NCBI GenBank assembly: GCA_949358305.1
Contig: OX442315.1
Location: forward strand, 3,534,001 to 3,598,000
DNA length: 64,000 nt
Reading direction: 5' to 3'
Origin: Strigamia acuminata
Lineage: Eukaryota > Arthropoda > Chilopoda > Geophilomorpha > Linotaeniidae
Position numbers and translations under genes: made by a program. The notes beneath the pieces are model-generated. The model did not search any database, was not told where the DNA came from, and saw only the letters and a program-made list of their open reading frames with translations. Below are positions 31,690 through 42,336 of the stretch, piece by piece (the stretch's first letter is position 1; every line of letters begins with the position of its first letter).

Positions 31690-34455
31690 ATGGCACTACG
31701 TAAAACATGGGGACCATTAGACCCCGCTTGCATCACTCGTGGCGGGATATTTCGAGGCGCGCTGCCCGATTTTTACCGACGATGTTTCGGCGAAGACGCC
31801 GACCCTTGGCGCCTGCGAATACTACATTCCCGATGCATCGCCCGACGTTGGGTACGAGACTGCACGCTCCTGGATACGTTCCCGGAGGGAATGCGCGAAG
31901 GCATCGCCACAGAGTTAGCTCGTGACGATGACCCGAAATCGCCAATTTTCCACCCCGGATTGTCAAGTCAGTACACTGGCAACCCGGCGGAGGAACACGT
32001 GCTGCATGCGTGGCGAGCAGCCGAGACAGAAGAGGCCCGTGAGGCCATCTATCAGCATTATAGACAACAGCTGGTGGATACCGCTACGGCAGTGGCCGAG
32101 CGCATCCTCCAAAACGAGGGGATGACCGCGGATGATATTCATCTGTGGTTTGAGAGGCTGCGATTGGGAGAGAGTACGCCCCAGTGGAGACCTCGGATGG
32201 GAATTTTAACATCCCAAGCCGAGATGTGGCAGCTCCACTACCTGGGGATTTTGGGGCCCAAGAGCAGCTACCCGCGGAAGCGCAAGCGCTCCAAAGGCGC
32301 CGGGGACAGCCAGTCGCGTTCCCCAGCGACAACCAAGAAGCAGCGTGTCGCTCAAAACACGACTGAAGGCAACGAAGCTGGGCCATCCACTAGTACGGTG
32401 CGTGACCCTTCGCAGTATTCCCGACCGCGAATTTTCATAAACCGTCAGATTAAAGACGGTAAGGAGTGCAAGGAGGTTTGGATGTCTGGTGACGAAGAGC
32501 GAGTCTCTCGTCCCAGCACTTCTAGACGTCCGCTGACTCATCGCGAGCAGCGGAAAAAAGATCGCAAAGAGCGATACTTCGCGAGGTGCGAAGCTCGGGG
32601 CCGTCCCATCCCCGAACCCGCCTACGCCTCCAAGAGAGCGGGTCGACGAGGTGGTAGCCAGTCAGGTGAGCGAAACGTCCCAGCGGCAGATACGCGGGAC
32701 CTTCGCGAGATTCTGACTCAGATGAAGCGGACGAAACTGACACGTTTCGATCCCGCGATGAAACACGCCAGGAAGATGGGTGTTGTCACCGACGGGAAGG
32801 TGACCCCACACGAGGTGGCAAGGTGGCTCGCAGACTACATTAATTCGCGACCACGACCCGATGGCATGCCAACCGCCATCGTGCAGCCTTCAGGCTCCGG
32901 ACAACATCTCCCGGCGCTCCAAGTCGCAATGACTGGAGTGCAGACGACGGAGACGCCACCACCGCCGACGCAGCCAACACCACCGCTGCCGACGCCGACG
33001 CTGCCGACCAAGACGCAGCCGCCTCCGAACCTGCCGCCGCCGTCGTTGTTGAATTCGAGCGATCCGCCGGATTTACCCACCGACCGCTCAGTCCCTCTCC
33101 CCGTTGGACAGAGCATTGCGCAGGAATGTCGAGCCAATTTGACCGGCATTTACAGGCCGAGCCAACCCCGATCCGGTTCCTCGGCCCTGTTTTTCGAGAG
33201 GCGAGACGAAGAAGCGCGACTCGCGAGAGAAGCCGCCAATCCGACTATCTCCGAGCTCTCAGCGTTTCGCTTCGTGATGGAAGACCCAAGAGTCTCCGCG
33301 CCCGCCTTGCGAGGTGTGGATCAGGCCCAGCGATATTTCATCGAATGGGCAACGGCGATGATGAGTAAGCTCTCGTGTGCCTTCACTGCGGATTCGGAGC
33401 GATCGAATCCAGTGAATCGTCGCAGCCTACAGCTATCATTGACCAAGGTCATGATGCAGCTGCTAACCCCAGCACTCTTCGGAGAAGGGCGTCAGGCGAT
33501 GGCCGCATGGTCTGTCGTGGACAGAGAGGGTGTACAGGTTCCCCGTGCACTCCTCGCAGAGTGGAGCTCCATTCTGCCCGACCCTGTGTTGACTCGGTAC
33601 GAGCTAACCAGGGATGTGGTAAACCCCGAATTTGAGGGGTACAAGTTGCGAAGCACGGCGTTTCGTTATACCTCCGCCACCTGGACAGCGGCGCCTACCC
33701 AACAACTGCGCGCCTTGACCATCCAGACGGAAGAATCGGCAGAGGATGTAGAAATGGTGATCTCGCCGACGAGCGGAGTTCCGATTCCGCCACCGATGCC
33801 TGCGGAGATATCCCCGCAAGGACCCGCCCTGTTCGAAGTGGCGGGTAAACCAAAGCGCTTGCTGTGCCGAACGCCACCCGTCAGGTCCGTCGAGCAAACG
33901 AAGCCGACACCGCCCGGGACCTCACCGGCCCGAGCGGCGACAACGACGCAAGCCGCTATTCCCGCGGCCACCCAGAAGCCGAAGCCGGCACCGCCTCCGC
34001 CAGACTATTACGGGCGAATCATCGAAGAGTTTCCCCATCTCTCGATGACGACGGCGACCAGGAGGTTTATCCTCGCGCAGCGGGACAAAGGCAAATCGGT
34101 CTTCATCTGGCTTCACAACCAGATACGGAAGACTAAAGACCTCATCTTCCACCAGAGGTTGCTGAGAGCCCACCGTGTGCCAGTGACGCCAGCGGAAGCC
34201 AATGCCATCCGGCATACGAACACCGGCTTCTCCGCCTACATCCCGAGCGTTTGGTTACACGAGAGGACGCGTGCCCCGCATGAGCCAGTTGACGGCCATG
34301 CATTATGCTTCATTACGGAGCATGAGGACCCCCGAGATCGGTCCTCGGCGTTAGTAGGCGATCTACCCGCGCCACCCGGCACTCAACCGCCTGTCCCTGG
34401 AGTGAGTTACGCCCAGGTGACGGACTCAGTGTCGGGTCCCCCAGGAAAGAAGTGA
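31690..34455 (+). CDS. ORF3 of Gypsy element III, unknown function
   Basis: About 921 codons from ATG 31690, which directly follows a splice acceptor, to a stop 36 bp before the 3' LTR. Features seen: an N-terminal Trp/Arg-rich helical region to about residue 170; a basic nuclear-localisation-like stretch PRKRKRSKG near 193 and KKQR soon after; a second basic charged region at 280-330; a Pro/Thr-rich linker at about 420-457; a helical region at about 540-660; another Pro-rich stretch; and a C-terminal block near 775-880 with WLHNQIRKTKDL. It has no signal peptide, transmembrane segment or Cys-rich ectodomain, so it does not look like an envelope protein. I recognise no domain. The position is that of env in errantiviruses. 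Confidence 0.8.
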   Translation: MALRKTWGPLDPACITRGGIFRGALPDFYRRCFGEDADPWRLRILHSRCIARRWVRDCTLLDTFPEGMREGIATELARDDDPKSPIFHPGLSSQYTGNPAEEHVLHAWRAAETEEAREAIYQHYRQQLVDTATAVAERILQNEGMTADDIHLWFERLRLGESTPQWRPRMGILTSQAEMWQLHYLGILGPKSSYPRKRKRSKGAGDSQSRSPATTKKQRVAQNTTEGNEAGPSTSTVRDPSQYSRPRIFINRQIKDGKECKEVWMSGDEERVSRPSTSRRPLTHREQRKKDRKERYFARCEARGRPIPEPAYASKRAGRRGGSQSGERNVPAADTRDLREILTQMKRTKLTRFDPAMKHARKMGVVTDGKVTPHEVARWLADYINSRPRPDGMPTAIVQPSGSGQHLPALQVAMTGVQTTETPPPPTQPTPPLPTPTLPTKTQPPPNLPPPSLLNSSDPPDLPTDRSVPLPVGQSIAQECRANLTGIYRPSQPRSGSSALFFERRDEEARLAREAANPTISELSAFRFVMEDPRVSAPALRGVDQAQRYFIEWATAMMSKLSCAFTADSERSNPVNRRSLQLSLTKVMMQLLTPALFGEGRQAMAAWSVVDREGVQVPRALLAEWSSILPDPVLTRYELTRDVVNPEFEGYKLRSTAFRYTSATWTAAPTQQLRALTIQTEESAEDVEMVISPTSGVPIPPPMPAEISPQGPALFEVAGKPKRLLCRTPPVRSVEQTKPTPPGTSPARAATTTQAAIPAATQKPKPAPPPPDYYGRIIEEFPHLSMTTATRRFILAQRDKGKSVFIWLHNQIRKTKDLIFHQRLLRAHRVPVTPAEANAIRHTNTGFSAYIPSVWLHERTRAPHEPVDGHALCFITEHEDPRDRSSALVGDLPAPPGTQPPVPGVSYAQVTDSVSGPPGKK

Positions 34456-34480
34456 TCGCTCAGCCCCACGGTCTGAGCTC

Positions 34481-34491
34481 GGAGGGGGAAG
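34481..34491 (+). promoter_or_regulatory. Polypurine tract of element III
   Basis: GGAGGGGGAAG immediately precedes the 3' LTR start at 34492, the expected place for the plus-strand primer of an LTR retrotransposon. Confidence 0.85.
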
Positions 34492-35511
34492 TGTTGTGAC
34501 CCGACTGGACCGGGGTCAACGAAGAGTTTCTCTCGTGACCTCGTTTCGGGTGTAAGGGGAGCCGCAAGCGCGTCTCCCTTCCCTCAGTGCATTGACATCT
34601 AGTCAATGGACAGGCGTCTGCCCTGAGGGAGTGGGGATGGCTCGTCCACCCCACCATTGGGTGATTCCGGTCACCTGTCAACCCCGCTTTGTGCAAAGGA
34701 ATGTGCCTTGCACTGAGCGGGCAGAACCAACACAACCATCAAACGAGAAACACACGTAAAACCCGTCGTCCTACAAGATCAGGCCCAAGTAAATATACTG
34801 GGATTGACCAAGGACAAAGGACAATTTACCGTGAGTACGTTTGGTCAGTGTCAAACTCCGCAGAGTAACCTGCGAGATAAGATTACCACACTATTTTAGC
34901 ACACCAGCTAGAAATAGTAAAAACCACTCCAGTTTAGCGAGTTGTGCAGACAAACGGTCGCACAAGCCTAAACTGCAGTAAAACCACGACGAGCGTTCCC
35001 GCCGCTGTGTGACCGCCGGGAGCCAGAAGAGTCCGCCGCTGTGTGATCGCCGGACACCACACAAAAACCTAGACAACAGCCCGAAGTAAGCCTTTTAACT
35101 AAGCATTCACTCGCGCCCGACCAGCGTGAGCCCGAAGGACCAGCCAGAGACGAGCCGAGGACGCCATATTGCCACGCCGGCCCAAGACGACACCACGTTG
35201 CCACAACGAGGACGCCATCTTGGACACGACCGAGACAACAGACGACCTCGCCGATTCCAGCCAGCTTTCATCATACCTTTACCTTTCCATTTCCCTTCAC
35301 CCATTCCGATTTACCTTTTACCTACCTTTTATATATATATATATATAAGATATATCTGTACATTGTCCCACAGAATAAATCTATATTATATTTTACCTTT
35401 TATATCTGTGTAATCATTTCTTTGGGTAAACCGCTTGAGCAAAGCGGTAGTGAGTTAGTCGAATTAAGTAATCAACCCACGAGTTAGCGACGGTTAGAGT
35501 TGAGCGCGACA
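34492..35511 (+). repeat. 3' LTR of Gypsy element III
   Basis: 1020 bp, same length as the 5' LTR and identical by eye throughout. It is followed by the AACT duplication and then by the resumed coding frame of element II. Confidence 0.97.
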
Positions 35512-38500
35512 AACTGTACCAGAATGTTGACCAGGCCTGGGACCATCGTCAGCAACAATACGGGCAGCAACAGTTCGGACAGCAACAGTTTGGACAACAA
35601 CAGTACGGGAATTATCAACAGCAACAGCAACAAACACAACAAGCTGGGCAAAACAGACAGCAACAACAGTTTGATGACGATTATTATGTATTTATGATTG
35701 CCAGTGAGGACACCAAAGTCCCACCGATCGAGATCGAGGTACGACTTGACGGTCAACCGGTTAAAATGCTGGTAGACACCGGAAGTGAGCAGACCCTCAT
35801 CACACAGGAGTCGTATAACCAAATTTGGCCCGATCGAGACGTGGCACCGCTGTTATTGCCCACTAACGACACTTTGAGGACATACACTGGTCAGAGGGTG
35901 CATGTTTTTGGTCGGATTAATGTAGTTTTAACGGATAATAAGGTCGTAACACCGGCCAAGATTTTGGTCGTAGAAAACGGCGGGCCAAACCTGATTGGCA
36001 GAAACGTATTGGACAGGTTGGGCCGAACATGTGAGCAAACTCCGCAACGCGAGTCAAACGTACATACGATGGAGAACAAATCTCCCATGCAGAAGAGTTT
36101 AGAGAAATTGTTATTGGAATACAATGACATTTTTCTACCTGGGTTGGGTCATTATCGAGGCCCTCCACTTCATTTGGAAGTTGACGCCACGGTACCGCCC
36201 AGGTTTTTCAGGCCCAGGGTGGTGCCAATGGCTTTGCGAGGCAAAGTCGAAGAAGCGATCTTAGAATTGCAACGGCAGGGCATTTTAGTGCCAATCAAAT
36301 ACAGCCGATGGGCAACTCCGCTTGTGATCGTTCCCAAAAAGGACGGAGGAGTACGTTTGTGCGGGGATTACAGGTCAACTATCAACTTGGCCTTGTACCC
36401 GCACCCGTACCCGCTCCCAAAGATACCTGATATTTTGGCGTCGATTGGCGATGCGATCATATTTTCAAAGTTGGACCTCCAGCAGGCGTACCAACAGCGC
36501 GAGCTGGACGAGGAGTCGTCCTACCTGGTAGCCATTAATACACACATGGGACTATTCCGTGTAACACGCATGCCTTTCGGAATCATTACTGCCGCCGGAG
36601 AATTTCAGAGAACAATTGAGGAGGAGTTTAGAGAAGTCGAAGAAGTACGCCCATATCAAGATGACATGTTGGCACCATCATTGAACCAGTTGGATCATTT
36701 ATCATTATTGAGGAGAGTATTTCAGCGGTTCCGCGAGATAGGGTTGCGCTTGAACAAACCAAAGTGCATTTTTATGGTTAGAAGCTTAGACTTTTTGGGG
36801 TTCCGCATATCTAGCGCGGGAATCGCCCCGTTGCCAAGCAAGGTGTTGGCTATAACGGCAGCGCCATGTCCAACGAATGTGCACGAGCTAAGAGCATTCT
36901 TGGGGCTCATCACATTCTATGCGATGTTCCTACCCAGCATGGCGACCACACTGACACCGTTGTACAACTTGCTGCAAAAGGGAGCGGTGTGGACGTGGAC
37001 CAGTGACCATGACAAGGCGTTTGCGTTGGTCAAGAACGAATTAGTTTCACCCAAGCTGTTGATGCTTTTCAACCCCAAACACCAGATCACGTTGGCAGCG
37101 GATGCGTCCCCAGTTGGAGTTGGGGCGGTCCTGGCACACCGAGTCGACGGCCGAGAACGACCGGTGGCCTACGCATCTCGGACCATGACTCAAACGGAGC
37201 GGAACTATTCCCAGCTAGACAGAGAAGCACTGTCGGTTATCTTTGGTGTGAAAAGATTTATTATGTACCTGATGGGCTTCTCGTTCATAATCATAACGGA
37301 CCACAAGCCGCTGTTGGGACTTTTTGGTCGCAAAAAGCCCATTCCAGAGGTGGTCCCACTCAGGATGTTGCGATGGATGTTGTTCCTGAGTTCGTTCGAC
37401 TATCAAATCGAATATCGCAAAGGGATCGAACATCTCAACGCGGATGCGTTGAGTAGGTTGCCATTGCAACCAGTCACCAGTGCCCCATCTGAAGTTTTCG
37501 AGAGGCAGGAGCTGCTGTTTATGAACTTGACAGATTCACCAATCACGTGGGCAGAATTAAATGACGAATCGTGCTGTGACATTGACATTTCTAGGGCCAT
37601 TAGCGTGTTGAGAAGCGGCGTCGCAACGAAAAAGGAAAGTGGCGACGTATTGAAACTGTTGGCCATTTTGGAACAACTAACTGTTGAGGATTGTGTATTG
37701 GTGAGAGGACATCGAGTTGTAATTCCGTCTTCCCTTCGCCAACGGGCCCTTCAACAATTACACCTGGGACATCCAGGAATAGTGGCGATGAAACGCCTAG
37801 CGAGAGTCACTTATTGGTGGCCCAAGATCGATGCGGATATCGAACATCATGTGGCTAGCTGCGAAAACTGCCAGCGGGTCAGAGCGCTGCCACCTAAAGA
37901 GAAGCCGGTCCCGTGGCCGACCCCAGATCGCCCCTGGAGCCGACTTCACCTGGACTTTGCGGACCTCGATCAAGAAAAGTTTCTGATACTCAATGACACC
38001 GGCACAAATTGGATCGAGGCCGCGAGGATGACCACAACGACCGCCGCAGCAGTGATACTGCAGACAATGCGTTGGTTCGCCACTTTTGGCCTGCCGGACC
38101 TTGTGGTTACCGACAACGGTCCACCCTTTCAGTCGGAGGAACTTCGGCGATTTTACAAGGCCAACGGCATTCGTCAGAAGTTTTCGCCACCGTACCACGC
38201 TCAATCAAACGGACCAGTTGAACGTGCCGTACAGACGTTCAAAAACGGCATGCACAAGTATGAATCCGGGACATCTTTGGCGCGGATGATGCGTTTTCTT
38301 TTCTATCAACACACTACACCGTCGGCAAACACCGGTTTAACCCCAGCTCAATTAATGTTCAGCTGGGAAGTCAAAACTCACCTGGCCATGCAACGACCGG
38401 ACCATGCTTATCTGATACAGGTGACCAAACCTGCAAGAAAATTGGAACCGGACGATTTAGTGTGGTCCTTTTCGCCACTTGGGAAGTGGGAGGAGGGAAT

Positions 38501-38687
38501 TGTGGTCGAGAAACTGGGCGACGTCAGATATCTGGTCAAATTAGTGGCGACCGATGTCGAAAACATCAAGCACATCAATCATTTGAGACGACGTTTTATC
38601 CGCCAACGGCCAGATAACTTCCCAGTTGTCGTGACACGAAGCAACTTACCTGGAACGAGCTCGCCAGTCATCATCGGCGAATGTTGA
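35512..38687 (+). CDS. Gypsy II pol part of an interrupted gag-pol
   Basis: Continues the gag frame of element II after the nested insertion, first through a Gln-rich stretch and then pol. Protease MLVDTGSEQTLIT (35766 onward), reverse transcriptase with RLCGDYRST and the PYQDDMLA box (36650 region), RNase H with ADASPVGVGAVLAH and TDHKPLLG, integrase zinc finger (HLGHPG ... CENCQ, 37757-37872) and DDE triad in HLDFADL, VTDNGPPF and PVERAVQ. All catalytic residues are present. It is separated from its gag by 13.5 kb and needs no sequence change other than loss of the insertion, so the insertion postdates element II's own transposition. Confidence 0.92.
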
Positions 38688-38955
38688 AGCATCGCCGTTG
38701 AACACAGAGCAGACACTCGAGCGATTGGATCGTTTGGCATCGAGGATAACACAACCGATGGGTCCGACGCTTGATGCGAGTGCGGAGCAACCAGAAGCGC
38801 AAGACCAGTACGGGTCGATGTGGCAGGATGGAGTACGACGGTCGAAGCGGCATTTGGGCATCAAGTCTTACCGGCCGTACCCGACATCAACTACAGCATC
38901 CTGGCGCCGCAAGACGAAGAAGGGAAATCGTGTGTAATGCCGATTTCCGGGGAGT
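38688..38955 (+). other. 3' leader of Gypsy element II before its LTR
   Basis: Open for 80 codons (38698-38937) in a different frame from pol, with EQTLERLDRLASRI and a basic end. It could be the frameshifted end of the polyprotein or non-coding. GGGGAG at 38949-38954 next to the LTR is a short polypurine-like tract. Confidence 0.4.
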
Positions 38956-39257
38956 TGTCGCATCTCGCATCAATTAAATGTCGTGTATTTCTTGTAAAAT
39001 CCAATTAAATTAATCAGCAAAGCGCGCGTGCAAATAACAATATAATGATGCAGTTTGTTAAGAAAAACAATGAATGTTAACATGATGAGAATGTAATTAT
39101 TATTAGAAAAAGAATCGATATAACGAACGAAAACGAACGAATGAAAACATGTACTAAATTTGTGTCTGAAAAGATACCAGTAAAAGAGAATCAAATGCAA
39201 ATAAATGGTGTTTATTCATGTGCTGAAACCAATTGTGATTACTTCACGAACACGACA
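38956..39257 (+). repeat. 3' LTR of Gypsy element II
   Basis: 302 bp, identical by eye to 20305-20606, followed by the target duplication GTGAT at 39258-39262. Confidence 0.96.
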
Positions 39258-39262
39258 GTGAT

Positions 39263-39780
39263 CAGAGGGACCAAACTATTGTGTGAATACTAATTCTAAG
39301 AGGAGGGGGAAAGTAGAATGAATCACTCAACAATAAGATGCGCAAGAAACAATCTGTGCATATATCATCGAGGATGACTTGCAGAAAATAATAGAAATAA
39401 AATAGAATGAAAATAAAATAAGAACTTGGAAGCGTTAAAAGGTTTAAGAAAAAGGGGTGAGGTAGAAACAAAGATGAGTCAGGAAACAATGTAATGCGCA
39501 TTGAGCTCATTTGCGCATACATTAAACAGAATAAAGAAGTAGAAAGAAATAGGATAAACAAATGAGAAAAAGGATGAAATAAAGGTAAGAAATGAGATAA
39601 TTTAGAAAAAATAAAATGGGATGAAAACCATGCTCGTGACAAGACTAAATAATCAACGGCGATTGTTTAGCAACGAATCGTGTTCGCAGGGAGTAATCCG
39701 AGACCAGATAATTAATCAAGTGTATTATTATTTTATAGTAGGTTAGAAATAAAGTTTATTGCATTATTCATTGTTGTTCC
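39263..39780. other. Unassigned flank of Gypsy element II
   Basis: Purine-rich and AT-rich on the + strand. Open frames on the - strand here are pyrimidine-coded low-complexity translations (Phe/Leu/Ser). I see no gene or element. Confidence 0.5.
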
Positions 39781-39912
39781 GATCGTTTGTATTGTTTCCA
39801 CTTAGTCGAATCACGACAAACTATGGTAAATTTTTAATTCTTCAACAAATCGTAGTGCTTGACTTATTTAACAATTGTATGTTTCTCCATATAAACTCAG
39901 AAATACAGCAAA

Positions 39913-40218
39913 ATCAATCTAGCAATTCTTTTCGCTTGTGTTCTATTTGTAACATACGACGCTGCTGCTGTGGGTGGGGAAAATGAGACCGTGAAAAAAG
40001 AGTAAGATCCTCATAGCTGTGAGAATACTTGTCAATAATTCGTTTTTGTTCTTTAATTGCCTATTTATTGCAGAGATGGCGGCCCAAACCAGAACTCCGT
40101 TGATCTGGAACAAAAAACAATGGCAGAAGAAACAATAAAGGAAATTCCAGCTGAATCTACTGTTGAAAAACTAAAGTTTTTTGTAAAAGATTTAATTACG
40201 AATGTAGGTTTAGGTTAG
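39913..40218 (+). pseudogene. Small secreted peptide locus, copy 2 (start lost, new tail)
   Basis: Exon 1 (39913-40001) and exon 2 (40074-40218) match the intact gene at 43165-43410 in signal-peptide exon, intron phase and acceptor. The initiator position is ATC instead of ATG. Exon 2 begins like its paralogues, then diverges into a longer tail with MAEETIKEIPAESTVEKLKF before TAG, about 77 codons in all. The frame is otherwise open. Either a pseudogene that lost its start or a locus with a non-AUG or shifted start. Confidence 0.55.
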
Positions 40219-40638
40219 CATTAAAGCATTAGCATTAGCATTAAACGTTCATTCTGTGTTTACTTTTTTCACAAATGGAGTAATAAATCAAAATTTTGAA
40301 TCCTAAACTTGACTAATTTTGTGTTTACTTCAAGTTTACACGGTATACTTTACAGCGAAATTGTCAAAGAAGTGCAGCGAGATTTGCGAGAGTTTGCTGC
40401 AATCCGGGTTTAAATTATTAAATTAAATAATAAGAACTTGCAGTTGAGTGCTGTTTATAGGACTTACTTCCTAAACTGTGGCTAAGATGTCTAGAGGTAA
40501 ATGGTCAAATAAATGCAAGTAGGGTTAAAATACACGCATAATTTATTCGATTAAATTACAAAGAAATGACTAAACTCTATTCCAAAAAGTATTTGAAATA
40601 CTCCCATTGGTTGGGAGATTCACATGACTGAGTCAACC

Positions 40639-41005
40639 AATCCTGGTGCGTCACTGTTGCCAGCAACTTGGAGATTTTGTCTCTAGTTCAGTTGTGTATT
40701 GAATATGATGCTGTTTTCAGATTCCATTAGACTTTTGCAAAGATTTTGAAAGTGTCTTGTTTTGGGTTAAAATTTTGGTTTGGGAATTTTAATTCTAACA
40801 TTTCTAGTGTAGTTTTACCTGCTGATTTCATTTCTGATGTTATTTTAATGATTAAAATTCCCAAACCAAAATTTTAACCCAAAACAAGACACTTTCAAAA
40901 TCTTCGCACAAGTCTAATGGAATCTGAAAACAGCATCATATTCAATACACAACTGAACTAGAGACAAAATCTCCAAGTTGCTGGCAACAGTGACGCACCA
41001 GGATT
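40639..41005. repeat. Long near-perfect hairpin (155-bp arms)
   Basis: Arms 40639-40793 and 40851-41005 are reverse complements over 155 bp with only about two mismatches, separated by a 57-bp loop. The right arm runs directly into an AAATA microsatellite. No coding potential. If transcribed it would form a long double-stranded RNA of the kind processed to siRNAs. Alternatively it is two inverted copies of a short retroposon. Confidence 0.9.
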
Positions 41006-41047
41006 AAATAAAATAAAATAAAATAAAATAAAATAAAATAAAATAAA
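41006..41047. repeat. (AAATA)n microsatellite
   Basis: About eight AAATA units directly abutting the hairpin's right arm, resembling a retroposon tail. Confidence 0.9.
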
Positions 41048-41312
41048 TAAAAATGTTTAATCCTAAACTTGACTAATTTTGTGTTTACTACAAGTGCACA
41101 CGGTATACTTTACAGTGAAATTGTAAAAGAAGTGCAGCGAGATTTTGCGAGAGTTTGCTGCAATCCGGGTTTAACTTATTAAATGAACTAATAAAAACTT
41201 GCAGTTGAGTGCTGTTTATAGGACTTACTATCTAAACTGTGGCTAAGTTGTCTAGGGATAAATGATTAAATAAATACAAGCAAGGTTAAAATTCACGCAA
41301 TAATTTATTCCG

Positions 41313-41399
41313 TTAAATTTCAACGGTCGGTTGCTCTTCAGCAATCCTCTTCTTCGCCGGTTTGCCTTGTGATCGTTTCTCTTGCTGAGGTGTCGCCAT
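41313..41399 (-). CDS. Short basic AT-hook-like peptide, repeat-borne
   Basis: 28 codons starting MATPQQEKRSQGKPAKKR and ending in TAA. A decayed copy at 18715-18772 reads KRP.GRPAKKR in part, close to an AT-hook core. The upstream frame on the same strand (to 41591) is open and preceded by a CCHC knuckle remnant at 41581-41640, so this may be the last piece of a larger element-encoded protein. Function unknown; listed because two copies preserve the same motif. Confidence 0.35.
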   Translation of the reverse strand: MATPQQEKRSQGKPAKKRIAEEQPTVEI

Positions 41400-41580
41400 T
41401 TTTACAATGTAAAAAGAAGTCAGGGAAAAAGGATAGACGACATAGACAAGATGAAAAAAAACAAAATAGCGGGCTAGTCTAACGGTTAAATTCAAATTTA
41501 AACTGTTGTATCTTGTAACAAAGCTGCGTTTTGTGTAGAGTGAAAAATAACAGTGCACCAGGCTCTCAAGAGGACAGAAG

Positions 41581-41640
41581 AGGACAAGCACGCTGGCTTA
41601 ATATGACGGTCTTTGCCACACCTGTGGCATTTCGCGTTTC
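41581..41640 (-). pseudogene. CCHC zinc-knuckle relic, copy 1
   Basis: The - strand encodes CHRCGKDRHIKPAC, a canonical C-x2-C-x4-H-x4-C knuckle followed by LSSSV. It is closely related to 42060-42200. It resembles the nucleocapsid end of a retrotransposon gag; no polymerase is attached. Confidence 0.5.
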
Positions 41641-41795
41641 TGTACCTAACCTAGAGGTAAATGAATACAAGTAAGGTTAAAATTCACGCAATAATTTATT
41701 CGGTTAAATTACAAAGAAATGACTAGATAATAACTTACGCTAAAACTAAGGATAATGAACAATTGATATCAACTAACACGGTCAGTACTCACAAG

Positions 41796-42336
41796 TCAGT
41801 GTTTTTCTAGAGCGATGAGAAGATGTGTTTTTCGTGAGCCGCTAAGTACCATTGCTAGGTGTATTTCTTCCACAGTCATTTCATCATGGATGTCAATTCC
41901 GTCAAGCCTTGCTTGCTCGCAGAGGGTGTCCATCATAGTGAAGCGTACAGGAGATAGGGAAACCTCCATAGATTTAAACTCTTGTATCTTGTAACAAAGC
42001 TGCGTTTTATGTAGAGTCAAAAATAACGGTGCACTAGGCTCTCAAGGGGACAGAAGAGGACAAGCACGCTGGCTTGATGTAACCGTCTTTGCCGCATCCG
42101 TGGCAGTTCGCGTTTCTGTGGCAGCAATCGTTGCGGCGATGCCCGGTGGAGCCGCACGACATGCACTTCTTGGGTCCCGCCGACATGTGTTGGTGTTTTT
42201 TTTTGTCTGCCCGGGTCCCTCGAACTCTTGCCTCCTCGCGAGGGGCGTTTGGAGTGGTCTGACCTCGGCTTGTCGAATACCTTGTGCGTCTGCGAATTTG
42301 TGGACCCGGAGTGGAGCTGGAGAGTTGAGGGATTAA
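41796..42336 (-). pseudogene. Gag-like double-knuckle relic, copy 2
   Basis: The - strand encodes, from 42336 downward, a basic Arg/Thr-rich stretch, then CMSCGSTGHRRNDC (canonical CCHC) and CHGCGKDGYIKPAC, in which the His is replaced by Tyr. A stop follows, and an open frame of 74 codons (41796-42020, with MTVEEIHLAMVLSGSRKTHL) continues downstream in another frame. Probably a decayed gag of an element different from Gypsy I-III. Confidence 0.45.

Larger units (their letters stand above)
22007..35511 (+). mobile_element. Ty3/Gypsy element III, 13.5 kb, nested
   Basis: 13,505 bp between 1020-bp LTRs that appear identical, flanked by the 4-bp duplication AACT (22003-22006 and 35512-35515). 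Order: 5' LTR, primer-binding site, gag, pol, a roughly 1.4-kb segment with hairpins and a short acidic ORF, a third large ORF, polypurine tract, 3' LTR. It is more than twice the usual Gypsy length because of the gag size, the long LTRs and the extra 3' ORF. All three large frames are intact and the LTRs match, so it is very young and possibly competent. It landed inside gag-pol of element II. Confidence 0.97.
20305..39257 (+). mobile_element. Ty3/Gypsy element II, host of a nested insertion
   Basis: Flanked by 302-bp LTRs (20305-20606 and 38956-39257) that look identical by eye and by a perfect 5-bp target duplication GTGAT (20300-20304 and 39258-39262). Without the nested element III (22007-35511 plus one AACT) it would be about 5.44 kb, typical for Gypsy. 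A TTGGCGACGAGCAGAGC sequence right after the 5' LTR is the likely primer-binding region. It encodes a fused gag-pol in one frame, split by the insertion at 22006/35512. LTR identity implies recent transposition. Confidence 0.96.

Noticed and set aside
31666-34455. ORF3 of element III as an envelope gene
   Set aside because: No signal peptide, transmembrane helix, furin-like site in context or Cys pattern. It has the position of env but not the properties.
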